From positions 31,654,830 to 31,718,829 of the forward strand of contig CM055879.1 in assembly GCA_029582165.1 (NCBI GenBank): DNA of 64,000 bases. The letters are read 5' to 3'. Below are positions 24,029-36,253 of this stretch, piece by piece. The position numbers and the translations under genes were made by a program. Below the pieces are notes generated by a model that ran no database searches, was not told the origin of the DNA, and saw nothing but the letters and a program-made list of their open reading frames with translations. This stretch comes from Portulaca oleracea (taxonomy: Eukaryota > Streptophyta > Magnoliopsida > Caryophyllales > Portulacaceae). Position 1 is the first letter of the stretch. Each line of letters starts with the position of its first letter.

Positions 24029-25846
24029 ACTTTTTGTTGGTTTGCTCTGTGTTATTAATTTGTATGTGCTCTTAGTCTGTTAGAATTCGTCTCTTGCTAT
24101 TATTAGCACTTGCTTTTTTTTTTTTTTTTTTTAATAAAAACATTTGATTTTAATCTAATGTGATACATGACATATATGAATATTTCTTAGTAGTGTTCAC
24201 AAGAGATTTTAGTGATATATGATATACGGGATTAATATTTTTCTGTTGATTTTTAGCGATAGAATATAATAATTTTAAAATTTATTAAGGTGCGATAATG
24301 ATTTTTTTAATATATATATAAAATTAAAAATGTGTACAAATTTAGGGAGTGAAAAATAGTATAATAATTTTTTTTATGATAGAGTCATCTAGTCACCTAT
24401 ACAAATTCTTTTTTGAATTATTCAAAGCTTATAATAAATTAAAATTCACTAGTACAGCAAGCACCGCTTCAATAAGTCATACAATTAGAAAAATAACATA
24501 TAAAGGAAATTGCTAACCACCAAGCTACTAAGCAAAACAACAAAGATTGAAAACATGAAAAACAAAAACAAAAACCCAACATCAATAAACCGATACATGC
24601 AATAACAAAAAATTAGTATGTCAATATCAACCACATTCAACAATTGCGTCATCCGTCAAGAGCGAGCCTTTGTAGATGACTTCTTATCTTTTGAAATATC
24701 TTCTTGAAAAATTTAACCACAATTTCATGATCTTTCATAATCATGAAGTGGCTACTTTGTTGCTCATCACAACGTATTTTCTCTATGCTTCCTCCTCAAG
24801 GAAATGTTGGACGCTCTCATCTAAGCTAGCACTAATGATCAAATAGTCATATTGGTAGTATTTACTAGTTACTAGACAATACGCCTTTTTTCCTCTTCAC
24901 ATTTGGGAACAAGTTTCTCAGAAGATTAACCGTGCACGTAGTTTGTATGTCTAACCAAGCACCACTTAGCATTTAACAAAGCCTTGCTCCGTTTTCTTTT
25001 GTCTCGTATTTGCTTTAATTGTTTTAGAGATACTTCAAACTCATGAGGCAATTTGGGTCCTGAGTTAGTAGAGCATGACCCATCCACCTTGTCCGGAGTG
25101 TGCTCTATCTGAGAATTATTAAACATTGTTTCATTCTTCTTGTTTCTACTTGTAAGCCATTTAAGAAGCAATATTTGAAAGTCATCAAGCCCATATGCTT
25201 TGAGAGGGCCTTGACAACGTTTGTTGGATCAGTGATAGTTTATTTGAATTGGATCTCCACTGCTACATCAAGAGATTCACCAACAAGTGAATCCCTATCC
25301 ACCAATTCTCTAAAAAGGATTACCTTTTACATTTAGGGGCAAAAACATAGTTGACACTCTCCAAATGATTCTGCCAACCCATTCAGAAGTACTATGCCCT
25401 TCATTTTGAGCTTCATTCACACCAACAAGCAGGGAATCAACTCTTTTCCTATGAAAATTTATCCCAAAAATCGTCAACTTCCTATCGTCAATAATTTTTC
25501 CATTCATTTCAGTTATATCTTTCGACCTTTCGCACCTTCAACTCTACTCGCAAACCTAAAACCAAATCTCCTCTCATTTTACCAGTTTTAGAGGGAGCAT
25601 TAGTATCAATAACATTGCCAAGGCTACAAAACAAGCCTTTGAGCATCAAGTTTTCATATTAGTAGGTAAGCTGTCTACAAAGTATAAGAAGCTTTGATTC
25701 TTTTCATCAGATGATCACTTGATAGTAGGTGGTTAAACTAAGGTTTTGTGGGAATTGGTCATCAATGTCTGGATCTTTGGAGAAACATATTCGACAAGAA
25801 AATATTACTATAAAAGTGACATAAATATTTTTATTAACTAAGCATT
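24029..25846. other. spacer with a degenerate, unrecognised minus-strand coding remnant
   Basis: 24029-24430 is AT-rich. From about 25580 down to 24650 the minus strand has coding-like composition in overlapping frames (ORFs 25507-25310 and 25171-24926) interrupted by stops and frame changes. It includes a basic stretch KQLKQIRDKRKRSKALLNAK. I cannot assign a family. It is most likely an old transposon or a processed pseudogene. Confidence 0.4.
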
Positions 25847-25869
25847 TTGGTCAACCTCATTTTGGGTCG

Positions 25870-26440
25870 TGTGCAACAGGGGCTCCCCAATCAAGGTGGG
25901 TTTTGTGGAGCAAGCCTCCTGGGGGAACCATCAAACTCAATTTTGATGGGCCCAAAACTTCTGATGGTTCCGTTGGTGGATTTCGTCTTAGGGACTCGTC
26001 AAGCCAATTTCCTTTTGCTTCTTCCTTTTTTGTTGGGCAGCTCGTCGATTCTTGTTGCTGAAGCTACGACCCTTTGAAATGGCCTTAGACATGCGATGGA
26101 CTTTAGATGTTTGAATCTGAATATTGGGGTGATAATCTGATCCTCATCAATGTGATCCTTGGAAAGTTTCATATCCCTTTGGAAATTGATTCCTTGGTAC
26201 AAGGCATGAAGCTTCTCTTACAAATTTGCAATAAGGTTTCCTTTGGTTATGTTTTTGGGAGGGTAATGGAGCTGCAAATTGTTATTAGCTAAGTGCGATT
26301 TGTCGCTCCACTTTGTAGCTTGTTGGTGTTTGAGTTCGTCTTTAGAGTTTTCTGCTATTTTTTATGATGATTTCCTTGGTAGATTAATCCTTTGAAAGAA
26401 TGACCACTTAGGTCTTTGTTCGTACCTTTTTTAACAAAAT
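25870..26440 (+). mobile_element. LINE (L1-type) 3' remnant with RNase H-like domain
   Basis: The frame reads W-SKPPGGTIKLNFDGPKTSDG then GGF and a degraded RDSSSQF, and later LILINVILGKFHIPLEID. This is the pattern of the plant reverse-transcriptase-like RNase H domain (KLNFDG with the first acidic residue). The domain is broken by frameshifts and followed by a LINE-like 3' UTR ending in A-rich sequence near 26440. Dead fragment. Confidence 0.7.
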
Positions 26441-26618
26441 AAAAATAAATAACTACCAAATGAAAATTCTAACTATTGTTAAATTTTTCTGGTTGACAAC
26501 TAGCTGGTAGCTATTTCGATTAGCTGTTTGACTTTAGTTATTTGAGTTAGTTAATTGTAGAAACGACATTAGGTAAAGTATCCATTTGTAAAAAAACTAC
26601 TTCAAAAAGCTTCTTTAA

Positions 26619-27416
26619 GAGTGTGTTTGGTAGGGGGAAAACACTTTCTAGGAAAATGTTTTCCCAATTTTCTAGTGTTTGGTACAAAAGAAGTTTACAA
26701 AATCATTTTCAAAGAAAATCATTTTCCTCTAAAGGAAGGAAATTAACTTCCTTTGTTCAACCTAGAAAAAATATTTTCCATCCTTGATTGTTGGATCGAA
26801 CTCTAACCGAAATTTGAGTGCGAAATTCAACTTCAACTGTTTTGCTCGAAATTTTGTAATACGATAGAATTGATTAGAAAGAGCTCAAATATAAATTTTT
26901 AGCTCAAAATATTTTTATCTAATAACATTGACATACACCATATCAGAATGTTTTGCCGCTAAAACTAACTTAAACTTTAAAAAATTCAAACTTAACTGTT
27001 TGAATCGAAACTTTATGATTTGATAGTATGGACTAAAAAAAGCTCAAACATGAATTTTGAGTTTTAAATATTTTCATTTGTATATCACCACTTTCGTCGA
27101 CATTTTTTTTTATCGTTAAACATGAAGAAAATTTAAGAGCAAAGTTCAATTTCATCGGTTTGTCTCGAAACTTTACAATACGATAGAAATGATTATAAAA
27201 AGCTCAAATATGAAGTTTGAGCTCCAAATGTTTTCATTTATAACATATATCGCTACTTATGTCGATATACGTAATAATTTTCCGGAAAACGATTTGTTTC
27301 CTATCAAACAAGGGAAAATTTAACAGGGAAAGACTGGAAAGTCATTTCCCTTGGAAAATCATTTTTCCTGGAAAAGGATTCCTCCGAAATCATTTTCCTT
27401 TCAACCAAACACATCC
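26619..27416. mobile_element. PIF/Harbinger-like MITE, 798 bp, TAA target duplication
   Basis: The ends GAGTGTGTTTGGT (26619) and ACCAAACACATCC (to 27416) are inverted repeats, flanked by TAA (26616-26618 and 27417-27419). Subterminal AAAATGATTTTC/GAAAATCATTTTC words are repeated on both arms. The centre holds three diverged repeats of a block with ATACGATAGAAATGATTA and AGCTCAAATATGAA. No transposase. Confidence 0.8.
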
Positions 27417-27419
27417 TAA

Positions 27420-28438
27420 TTATTAAAACTAGCTTATTGGATCTAAAAGACTATTATGAAAAATTGTTTGCCAAACACTTTAAAACGTTTTTGACTTTAG
27501 TGAAAAAGTTAATAGTGTCTAAAAACAAAAAAATTATCCCGATAAATTGATTACAAAATATTCAATTTTGAACTATGAAAAAAAAAACTCCTTTCTAGTT
27601 GAAGCTCCTTGCTCATTTTAAATTAATTTATGAGTCATAGATATTAGATATAGCAAATGTCACCCTGGCAATATTTATGTTGGTGTTTAGCAAAGACAAT
27701 TCAATCACACTGAATCTTTTGTCCCCTTTCTTCCATCCCTAACTTCACCCACCTTGAAAATTTAAACAAATTAAAAGGTTGAAGAGTCATGTGAAGTTGG
27801 TTATCTGTCCATTTGTTTATTAAGGAGAAATTAAAAGAAAATTAACATTATTATTGTTGGATCAACTAAACCTGTAAACCATATGATATATGTTTGCCAA
27901 ACTGATTAATTAATTGGTACTGTGCAGAAGAGTAGTTAATGTTCAATGTTCTATGTAACAACTAATGTTTTTAATAGTCATTATTTTATGTAAAATGTCT
28001 TGTTATTTGTGTTAATTACTTCAATGGTTGGCTGTTTCTTGTATTATCAACATCTCTACCTCCTCTAATTTTGTTTTGTTCATGTTAACCACTGCCAACT
28101 TTGTCTGATCCACACATTATCCATAACTCCCACATTTGTTTTATGTTCCTCCCTCCATTGACTTTTTCCTCTGACCAACTCTAACAAAGTATTCATGTGA
28201 TTAATTGAGATAATCAAGAGTTTGTTTTTTTAAAGGCAAGTAACATACCATCTTAGATGGTCCCTTCTCTTAAGGGATCTACAAAGAGAATCTTCGTACA
28301 AAATAATAGAGAAATCGTTACTAGAGAAATCGTTACTAGGACTATAAGGCCATAGTATAATGTGCTCAAATTTCGAAAGTCAATATGCAACTCTATTTTT
28401 TGACCGAAAACATGCATGATAGTGATTGTTAGAAATTA
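27420..28438. other. AT-rich spacer, no gene seen
   Basis: No ORF or terminal repeats of note. There is a 15-bp direct duplication GAGAAATCGTTACTA near 28309-28336. Confidence 0.6.
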
Positions 28439-28652
28439 CTACTTCCGTTTCAAATTAATTGTCACTTTGACTAAATTGTAATCGTTAATTACTCACACAT
28501 TATAATGAGTTACAATGTGAAATTACTGTCATTAGAAAGATATTTTCTTAACAATTATAATAGAAGTAATTTTATATTATAACTCATTGTAATTTGTGAA
28601 TAATTAATGGTCAAAATTAAATAAAATAACAATTAGTTTGGAACAGTGGGAG
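28439..28652. mobile_element. Stowaway (Tc1/mariner-type) MITE, 214 bp, TA target duplication
   Basis: The left end CTACTTCCGTTTCAAATTAA and the reverse complement of the right end CTCCCACTGTTCCAAACTAA match along about 90 bp, with shared GACTAAATT and TTAATTA words, flanked by TA (28437-28438 and 28653-28654). CTCCCTCCGT-type ends are the Stowaway signature. Confidence 0.88.
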
Positions 28653-28654
28653 TA

Positions 28655-31385
28655 ATCATGAATTAATATTGAACATAAATCTTTTTATACTAACTTGCCT
28701 TCATTTTTTATTTAGCTAGTTAACAACCTTTGTACATCTCAAGGTTATTACTGATTAAAGATAACTATGAGGATCTCATTAGAGTGATTTGTAGCCTACT
28801 TAGGGTCTGTTTGGTTCAATTAAAGAAGAATGAAATGAAATGAAACTTGATACATAAAGGGATGGAACGGAACTTGATTCTTTAACATCATGTGCTTGGT
28901 TTATTAAAGGAATTAAATTAATATCATTGTTATTGTTTGATTTAAATATAAAATGAAATTAAATAAAATAATAATAATATTGTTGTTGTCAAATTAATTT
29001 TTAATTTTAATAATTTAACTTTATTATTGTTTTTACTTTTATTTTATTATTTTTATTTTCATTTTCATTTTTATTTTTATTCTAATTATAATTTTTATTT
29101 TTATTGGAAATGGGTTCGAAGGTGAGTTAAAGGAAACTATGAAAATAAAACTATTAGTATAAATTATTTTTATTTTTGAAGATAAATATTGATATTTTGA
29201 TAAATGGATGTGAAACCTCCCAAATAGGAGAGGTATCAAGTCCCCCTCAAATGGGGATAACTCAATTGTTAGGATCGAGTTTTTTCTTATAAAGGTTGAG
29301 AGTGTGACCCATCACCCGTAATATATTAAGCATACTATATCACAAATGACAAATAGAGGTAAATTTATTTTAATTTGTTAGCTTATGGGGTCCATTAATT
29401 CGAACGTCTCTACCAATTAAGATTTAAATACAGGCATTAAACTTTGGATGGGCAACTACAAATAGGAATGAATGAAGTGAATTAAATGGGTGTCTATTCT
29501 ATGTAGAAAAAGAAAGATGATGGTGGCATTGGCAAGAATCATGGGATCTGTATATCAGTCGTGGATGGCCAAGGATAAAAAGACCTAATCAAGGGTTGGA
29601 ATTTGGTCCACGAAGAAGTATTATTAACACAACAATCAGGTTTCTCATAATGTATGTCATCCATCCATCTTGATCAATTCTCTGGAACTAACGTTATATT
29701 CCCGCAAGTACAATGCTCTTGTATTTTAAAAATAGATCAATTTTATCAGCATAATGTAAAATTTTATGAACATAAATGTATAAATTTATAAACATACTCA
29801 TAAAATTAACAAATATATACATATTTATAAAATTTAAAATTAAAAATTTATGAATTTATAAATATGTGGTGATTCATATATAAATTATAAATTCAAAATA
29901 CAAATATATATAATCATTTAATAAAAATTATATATTTATAAATTTATACATAGATCAAAACTCATAAAAATAAAATTCTTTCCAAAAATATAGAAATATA
30001 ATACTTCCAAAAATATAATCCTATATTTTGATGAATTATATATCTCTTTTATATTCTTTTCCTTTAATCCCCTCCCTAGTCCACACAACTTTTCTTGTTT
30101 CTACACACCTACCGTCATCATGACTCGCCACACATTCCATGTATGACGTATACATCCTCCCGTTATGCTTATAATCTTCTTCTTCTTCTTCCTTTTCGTT
30201 TTGATATTTATATGGTTATGTTTTCTTTTTTTTTTTTTCATTGAGCAATTGTTGAGTGATATCATCTAAATAATTGTGACGGGATTTAGCGAAAGAAAAA
30301 GTAGGGCTCGTAAAGCTTGGGCTAGATGACTTTTATATCATTGTTTATACTCCGTCCTATTTAAGGATGTGTCAAATCTATCGTTAAAAAGTAATTGGAT
30401 AAATGTTAAATTTGTATAATTTTAATAATTTTTGATAAATTTCAATAAATTTTTTAAATTTATCCTAATATATTAAAAAATATTTTTATTTTTTAAATTT
30501 GGTAATTTTTAATAAATTTAGGTAAATTTAGGTAAAAAAAACTATCTAACCAAATTTACCTATGAATTTGATAAGTCCTTATATATAGGGAAAACTATGG
30601 GGAAAACAAATATAAGATTCACTTGTTATGTTACTGCATGTTTGACCTAATTTTTAAAAGGAAAATTAGAATCTAATAGTTCGTATGAACTTTTGAGTAA
30701 TAACTTTCAACAAACTCAAGTCAGAAAATTATTTCTATCGTGACCAACTTTTCATCTTTTTTTTCATAGTAGGAAATCATTGTGTTTAGCTCATCTGAAA
30801 GTTGACATGGCGACTGAGTCAAACGCCACGGTTGCCTACTAAAAAAAATGATGAAAGTTAGGTACGGTAGAAAAGATTTTCTAACCTAAGTTCGTTAAAA
30901 GTTACTACCCCCCATGTTCCTACCATTAGCTTCCAATTTTCATTTTAAAAATCTATTTTATAACTTCTTAAAAGTTATATTTGGAGAAAAGTTGTAGAGT
31001 TTAGGTTTTTTTTTATATTTATGATAAATAATATTAATTATTGATCAGGGCTGATAAATGCTGATGAGGGTTGATAGGCGTTTAACGGTGTTGATCAATG
31101 CTGAACAATGCTAATAAGTGTTGGTCACTGCTAAACAATGTTGATCAAATTAATATTTAATACCAATTAACATTTAAATTACCTATATAATTGAGCATTA
31201 AGTAGATATAATTTACTATAATGTAATTTTAGATAAAAATGTCATATATAATTTTATTATTTTATTTCTAGAGATTCATAACAATAATTTTTTATGTCCA
31301 TTGCATAATCTTCTAGATTGAGCAGTGATTAGTAGAAGATAGGAGTACCAATTTATATATATATATCAATATTTTAACTAAATAC
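28655..31385. other. AT-rich intergenic DNA with transposon end fragments
   Basis: 28803 begins GGGTCTGTTTGGTTC, a Harbinger/hAT-type MITE end for which no second end was found. 29030-29110 is TTTTATTTTTATT low-complexity. 31040-31150 has short irregular repeats of TGCTGAT/TGTTGATCAA. No gene is supported. Confidence 0.5.
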
Positions 31386-32034
31386 CTTGTTTTCATCGTG
31401 CTTCGTATTCGCTTACACGCTGTCTACGAAAATTTCCTGAGTGATCAACCATCCTGAGACTATTTTCAGCCAAGTACACTTGACTGGGGAGTTTTCGACA
31501 TATCGATTTCCTAAAAGGAATGTGCACATCGCTTTTTGATATAAAGTAGTCATTTCAATCCTTTTGAGTCACCCTTGACCATGTACAAGGGTATTACAAT
31601 CAACCCCACTTATGAGCACGACGTCCTTGTTGTATCTCACAATCAACCGACTTGTGCATCCTCATGACCCACGGTCCAACCCAAAATCTTTTCCCATCTA
31701 GGTGAATTCCCATAGATATCTCATCCACTAGCGCAAGTCAAGATTGGGGGCCGACTATAATATCATCTATAACACTCCAACCTCTCTTGCGTCGCGAAAA
31801 CTATCAAATGACCCAAAAATCACCACAGGTTGTTTCAGTGTGCTTCATACTCACTCACAACAGTCTGAGAAACTTTCCACGAGGTCATCACTTCGAAATT
31901 GCTTCCAACCAAGCACGCTTAAGTTTGGAGTTTTTAAGAGATGAACTTCCTTAAATGAAAGTGCACCTTTGTGATATAAGTAGTCGTTTCAATCTATTTA
32001 AGTCGCATTTTAATCATTTATCCTGGGTGTTACA
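31386..32034 (-). mobile_element. Cassandra TRIM retrotransposon with 5S rRNA-like LTRs, nearly complete
   Basis: Read on the minus strand: LTR 1 (32034-31768) starts TGTAACACCC and ends GGAGTGTTATA. The internal part is only 169 bp (31767-31599), with a PBS-like TGATATTATAG and a purine tract AAGTGGGG. LTR 2 starts TGTAATACCC (31598) and is cut off near 31386. Each LTR contains a 5S rRNA-like segment: AACTCC, then AAGCGTGCTTGG in LTR 1 and AAGTGTACTTGG in LTR 2; LTR 2 continues with GGATGGTTGATC. 5S-bearing LTRs on a tiny non-coding element define Cassandra. The second copy is at 51776. Confidence 0.85.
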
Positions 32035-33074
32035 ATCACATATAAAGATATTGGACAACAATACATTGTACAAAATCTTGGATGACGTCGACGATATACT
32101 GAACTATGGACCTACGTATATTCTATGCATAGTATTGTACGAGTTCAGTGGATGTTGACTAGTTGATATCCTACATGGCAGCTAGACTAAATGGCATGAC
32201 ACAATTTCTCAAATATAGACTTAATTTTGGCCAACTCAAAATAAAAATCTTGAACTTTGAATACAATATCCACAGATAATATATTCAATATAAACAATGT
32301 CATTTAATTTTCATAATAAGGACTCACTTTTTCAAGAAAGACTGTAGTATCTATTCAGGTTGACTTTAATAATCATGGATAGCGTAGTCAACATCAATGG
32401 ATATCATCTAGTTGTCATCATAAGCACTCAATGGTCTTAAAAAGATTGTGGTAGCCGTTTAAATTGATTAGCCATAGGATTCGTGGATGGTGTACTCCAT
32501 ATGAATGGATATCCCCAAACTTCTAAATGTGCATCCCCCTTATTGTTAGTCACTTCAAGCACAACTACTAGCAAAGGTCTCAAACAAATAGAGTAATATT
32601 TTTGGTATACTACCAATTCAAAAGTGAAGCATAGATCACACACCCCTAAATGTTAGGATGTCGCAGATTGAAAGTCATTGATCAAAATTCATAATTAATT
32701 GGGTTAAAACTAAAATTACATTCTTCTTGCTTCACCGTCAACTTGGTTCTCTTCAAGCACAACTACAAGTTTTCTTGAACTAGTGAGTCCTTGCCAAGCT
32801 AATTAGAGGACATCCATTCATATTGATTACATTATCACTGGATATTGTATTCAAAGTTTACGCTTTTAAGCTGAATTTGACACAAATTAAGTTAACATTT
32901 GAAAAATTATACCAGATTATTTTTACTTTGACTGCCACTTAGAATCTCCAACGAGTCAACATCCACTAAGCTCGTTCATGGTACGGTGCACGAAACACAT
33001 CTAAGGCCATAATATAGTATATGGTCATCCAAGATTTTTATACAGTGTATTATTATATAGTATTCCCAAAGTAC
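32035..33074. other. spacer with short diverged direct repeats, no gene
   Basis: Several short phrases recur, such as CAAGCACAACTAC (32557, 32755) and AATGGATATC (32396, 32502). They suggest an old tandem duplication. No coding region. Confidence 0.5.
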
Positions 33075-33233
33075 AAGATATTAGAACAAACAACAACAAC
33101 AACGACAAATCTCAATGATGTCCCTAACGTGATATATAAAGGAATAAAGATATAGACAACCTTCTTCCATACATTATATGCATAAAGATGTTGATTCTGA
33201 CGAATTTACATAATAAAGTACTTGATGTTAGAG

Positions 33234-33236
<3 letters not shown>
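33075..33236. repeat. direct repeat copy 1 (about 160 bp), ends in (AT)n
   Basis: This starts GATATTAGAACAAACAACAA and includes TTCTTCC-ATACATTATATGCAT and CTGATTCTGACGAA-type words. The same block occurs at 33451-33612. Both copies run into an (AT)n tract. Confidence 0.85.

Positions 33237-33276
<40 letters not shown>
33237..33276. repeat. (AT)n microsatellite
   Basis: A nearly pure TA dinucleotide run directly after direct repeat copy 1. Confidence 0.95.
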
Positions 33277-33280
<4 letters not shown>

Positions 33281-33450
33281 TAGGAAAATTGGATTCTAAT
33301 AATCCCTATTTTTGCAAATTGGATGATGGTAGTTCCTACTTTCATTTTATATTCTGGTGATCGAAAAAAATATATAATTGGATTTGAGTAGGACCCCGCC
33401 GAGTTGAGTGGTGGTGACTCAGTGGTTTTCTGACATGGATGTGTTTGACC

Positions 33451-33612
33451 GGATATTAGAACAAACAACAACAACAACAAATCTCAGTGATATCCCTAAT
33501 ATGATGTACGAGGGAATGAAGATGTAAGTAACCTTCTTCCCATACATTATGTGTATAAAGATGCTGATTCTGACGAACTTATATGATAAAGTACTTGATA
33601 TTACAGTCCTAT
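33451..33612. repeat. direct repeat copy 2 (about 160 bp)
   Basis: This is the second copy of 33075-33236, about 90% alike by eye, again followed by an AT run (33611-33624) and here by telomere-type repeats. Confidence 0.85.
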
Positions 33613-33624
33613 ATATATATATAT

Positions 33625-33656
33625 GGTTTAGGGTTTAGGGTTTAGGGTTTAGGGTT
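33625..33656 (+). repeat. interstitial telomere-type repeat, four TTTAGGG units
   Basis: Four exact TTTAGGG heptamers (33627-33654) plus partial units at each side lie directly after an AT run. TTTAGGG is the telomere unit of most plants. Confidence 0.97.
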
Positions 33657-34004
33657 CCTGCCCTTAGAAAGGTAATGAATTGTAGTTTCTAAAACATTTT
33701 TAAAATTATTTTTTTGAGACTCCGAATAATTATTATGATTTTTTAAAAATAATAAAAGTGAAAAAATCGTAAAAAATAGTAAAAAAATGAAAAAAAATTG
33801 GGAGAAACGCTGTAAATTCATTAAAAATCATTGTAAAGTGATATAGTAAGTTTTGAATCAAATGCAAGACAAAATCTATGATTCCCTCGAAAATATCCCA
33901 CTACAATCCAATTTTATTTTTTTTGGACCACTATAATACAAAGTGAAAGTACGGTCCACCGTTGTCCAATTGGTGAAAGTAGGGATTATTAGAATCCAAT
34001 GATC

Positions 34005-34005
<1 letters not shown>

Positions 34006-34050
<45 letters not shown>
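34006..34050. repeat. (AT)n microsatellite
   Basis: A pure TA run of about 40 bp directly at the right end of the Mutator-like MITE. Confidence 0.95.
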
Positions 34051-34053
<3 letters not shown>

Positions 34054-34054
34054 T

Positions 34055-34651
34055 TTGGTTTTATTAGGGCAATCCATACCCATTGTTGGCTTCTCTCATT
34101 GTAATTTACATAAAATTTAAAAAGAAAGGAGGGTGAGTCCAAGAAGAAAGAGGTCCCAAGAAAGATCTAATCAATCAAAGAAAAGAAAAGGGGGGAGTGT
34201 TTAGGGACATAAAAGACAAAAAAGGACGCGTGTTAATAGTGGATTTGGGGTTTCCCAACTTTGAAAAAGGGTGGTGGGACACCACCCAACCCAACCCCAC
34301 CATGGCGTCCTTTGTTTTCTTTCCAATTGTTTTGCACAATGAATCTCTCAATGTTGATGAATGATGATCATAGTATCAACTATCAACTCGTTTTTTAAGT
34401 TGTTTGGTGGCCCCCCGTACCACCACACTCAAAAAAAAAAAAAAAGAATTCAAATAACTACAAAAATAAATAAATAAAAGATAAAACAGAATACAATAAA
34501 TGACCCCAAATCCCCCCTTCCAAAAAAGAAAAAACAAAAATTGAATTTGGGATTTGTGAACTAGCGATGGTGGTAGGATAAGCGTGGCACTCACGTGCAC
34601 CCTAGATGTAATTTCTTTGGGTCCTATTCGTCAATCGTGGCTCTAGCGAGA
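34055..34651. other. spacer between two related MITEs
   Basis: No gene. There is an A16 run near 34430. The ORF on the minus strand here is low-complexity (FFFFL). Confidence 0.6.
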
Positions 34652-34660
34652 TAAAGTTTA

Positions 34661-35146
34661 GGAAAATTGAATTTTAATAATCTTTATTTTCAGTTTTTGT
34701 ATGACAATAATTTCTATTTTGTTATTGTATTTGGATGGTAAAAAAAATAAAAATTATATTTTAGTGACAATACTATTTTTATTTTTTTATTTCTTCCCTA
34801 AAAAGGTTATAAAGTATAATTACTAAAAGAAATTTTAAATTATATTTTTGAGAATCCGAGCAATTATTATGATTTTGTAAAGGAATAAAAGTGAAAGAAT
34901 GATAAAAAAAATGGTTTAAAAAATAAAACATTGAGACAAACGTTGTAAATTTATTAAAAATCATGAGGAATTGTGCTAAGTTTTGAATTAAATGCAAGTC
35001 AAAATCTATGATATTTAAGTTATACACTCATTGGTGTCTGAGAAGAGTACAATTTTTATTTTTTTGGACCACCAGAATCCAAAAACAAAGTAAGGATTAT
35101 TGACATTCAAAAGCTGAAAGTAGAGATTATTAAAATCCAATTTTCG
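34661..35146. mobile_element. Mutator-like MITE, 486 bp, 9-bp target duplication
   Basis: The ends GGAAAATTGAATTTTAATAA and TTATTAAAATCCAATTTTCG are inverted repeats. They are flanked by TAAAGTTTA (34652-34660) and TAAAGTTTG (35147-35155), a 9-bp duplication with one change. This is the best-bounded member of the group with 4473, 33283 and 39059. Confidence 0.85.
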
Positions 35147-35155
35147 TAAAGTTTG

Positions 35156-36215
35156 TCCACATTATTTGCGGATGTCCATATTATTCACATTATTTTCCTA
35201 CCTTAGTATTTTTTACTTACCACACTCGCCATAAATTAATGAGAGACGTGATTGTTGTGACTTGTATTACTTACAATATTTTATTAAAAATTATAAATAT
35301 TTTTCCACTTTTATTTGTCATATCCACACTTTATCTATTTATCCACACTACCCGCAAAACTTATCAAGTTATCTGCATCCATGACTTATCATCCGTGTAA
35401 AAGAACAGAGCCTATAATTATTTGGAGGTTCCACGTAACTTTTCAACTATTATAATTACAAAGTACAATTATCCTTGATTACATCTTTGAAAAATTAAAA
35501 TTAATAAATATTGATAGGTGATTTATTGTGATAAGTAATCATGTTAATTGAGATATATTTTTTTTTATAAAATTTAACGTTTTAAAAGAGATTCTACCAT
35601 AATTATTTTTTTAAAAAATTATTAACTACTATTAATTCTATCTTACAACAACAAACCTCAATACTATCAAAATTAATATATATGGATCAAAATTAATAGT
35701 TACAACAGTTAATCTTCTTTATTAAAACACATATTTCTAACGAATGAGATTTATTTAAGATAAATGATAAGTAGTATGTAACTTGCAACTACCATTCAAC
35801 TATGGTAGAAAATTTCAAATGTTCAGTTTAGGTTTGTCCTTTTTTAATGTATTTTTTTTTAATGTGTTTCATGTGTTTCTAAATGTGTCTAGGATTTGTA
35901 TTTTATGATATAATATACGAATTATTAGGTCCATAAGGAAATAGAGAGGATGATTCTTAAAATAGATCAAAGGATGAATTATTAGTAGAGTTTCTACAAA
36001 ATATTTTGTAGGAGATAGAACGAGAACGATAAAGTCTTGTTGTAGTATAAGTTGTTGTTTCATGCCTTAATCAAACCAGCGGTGCCCACCATAGAGACCA
36101 CTGCTATGGTCAGACGTTTTACAAAACTTCTATTTGTAAATAAGATTTTATTTTTAAAATTCAATCAATCTATATATTTGCCTCTATAAATTAATAAATC
36201 AACGTAATATAAGAT

Positions 36216-36253
<38 letters not shown>

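Larger units (their letters stand above)
33283..34005. mobile_element. Mutator-like MITE interrupted by a duplicated segment and telomere-type repeats
   Basis: The left end GGAAAATTGGATTCTAATAA (33283) and right end TTATTAGAATCCAATGATCC (to 34005) are inverted. The right half (about 33660-34005) matches the intact relative 34661-35146 through words such as GAATAATTATTATGATTTT and GTTTTGAATCAAATGCAAG. The stretch 33451-33656 (direct repeat copy 2, an AT run and telomere-type repeats) has no counterpart in the relative, so it was inserted or duplicated into this copy. Confidence 0.75.

Noticed and set aside
24650..25580. Expressed minus-strand gene
   Set aside because: Coding-like stretches occur in several frames with stops between them and no recognisable domain; kept only as an unassigned remnant.
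31386..32034. 5S rRNA genes in tandem
   Set aside because: The 5S-like parts sit within TGTAACACCC-started LTRs with a PBS-like site and purine tract; this is the Cassandra TRIM.
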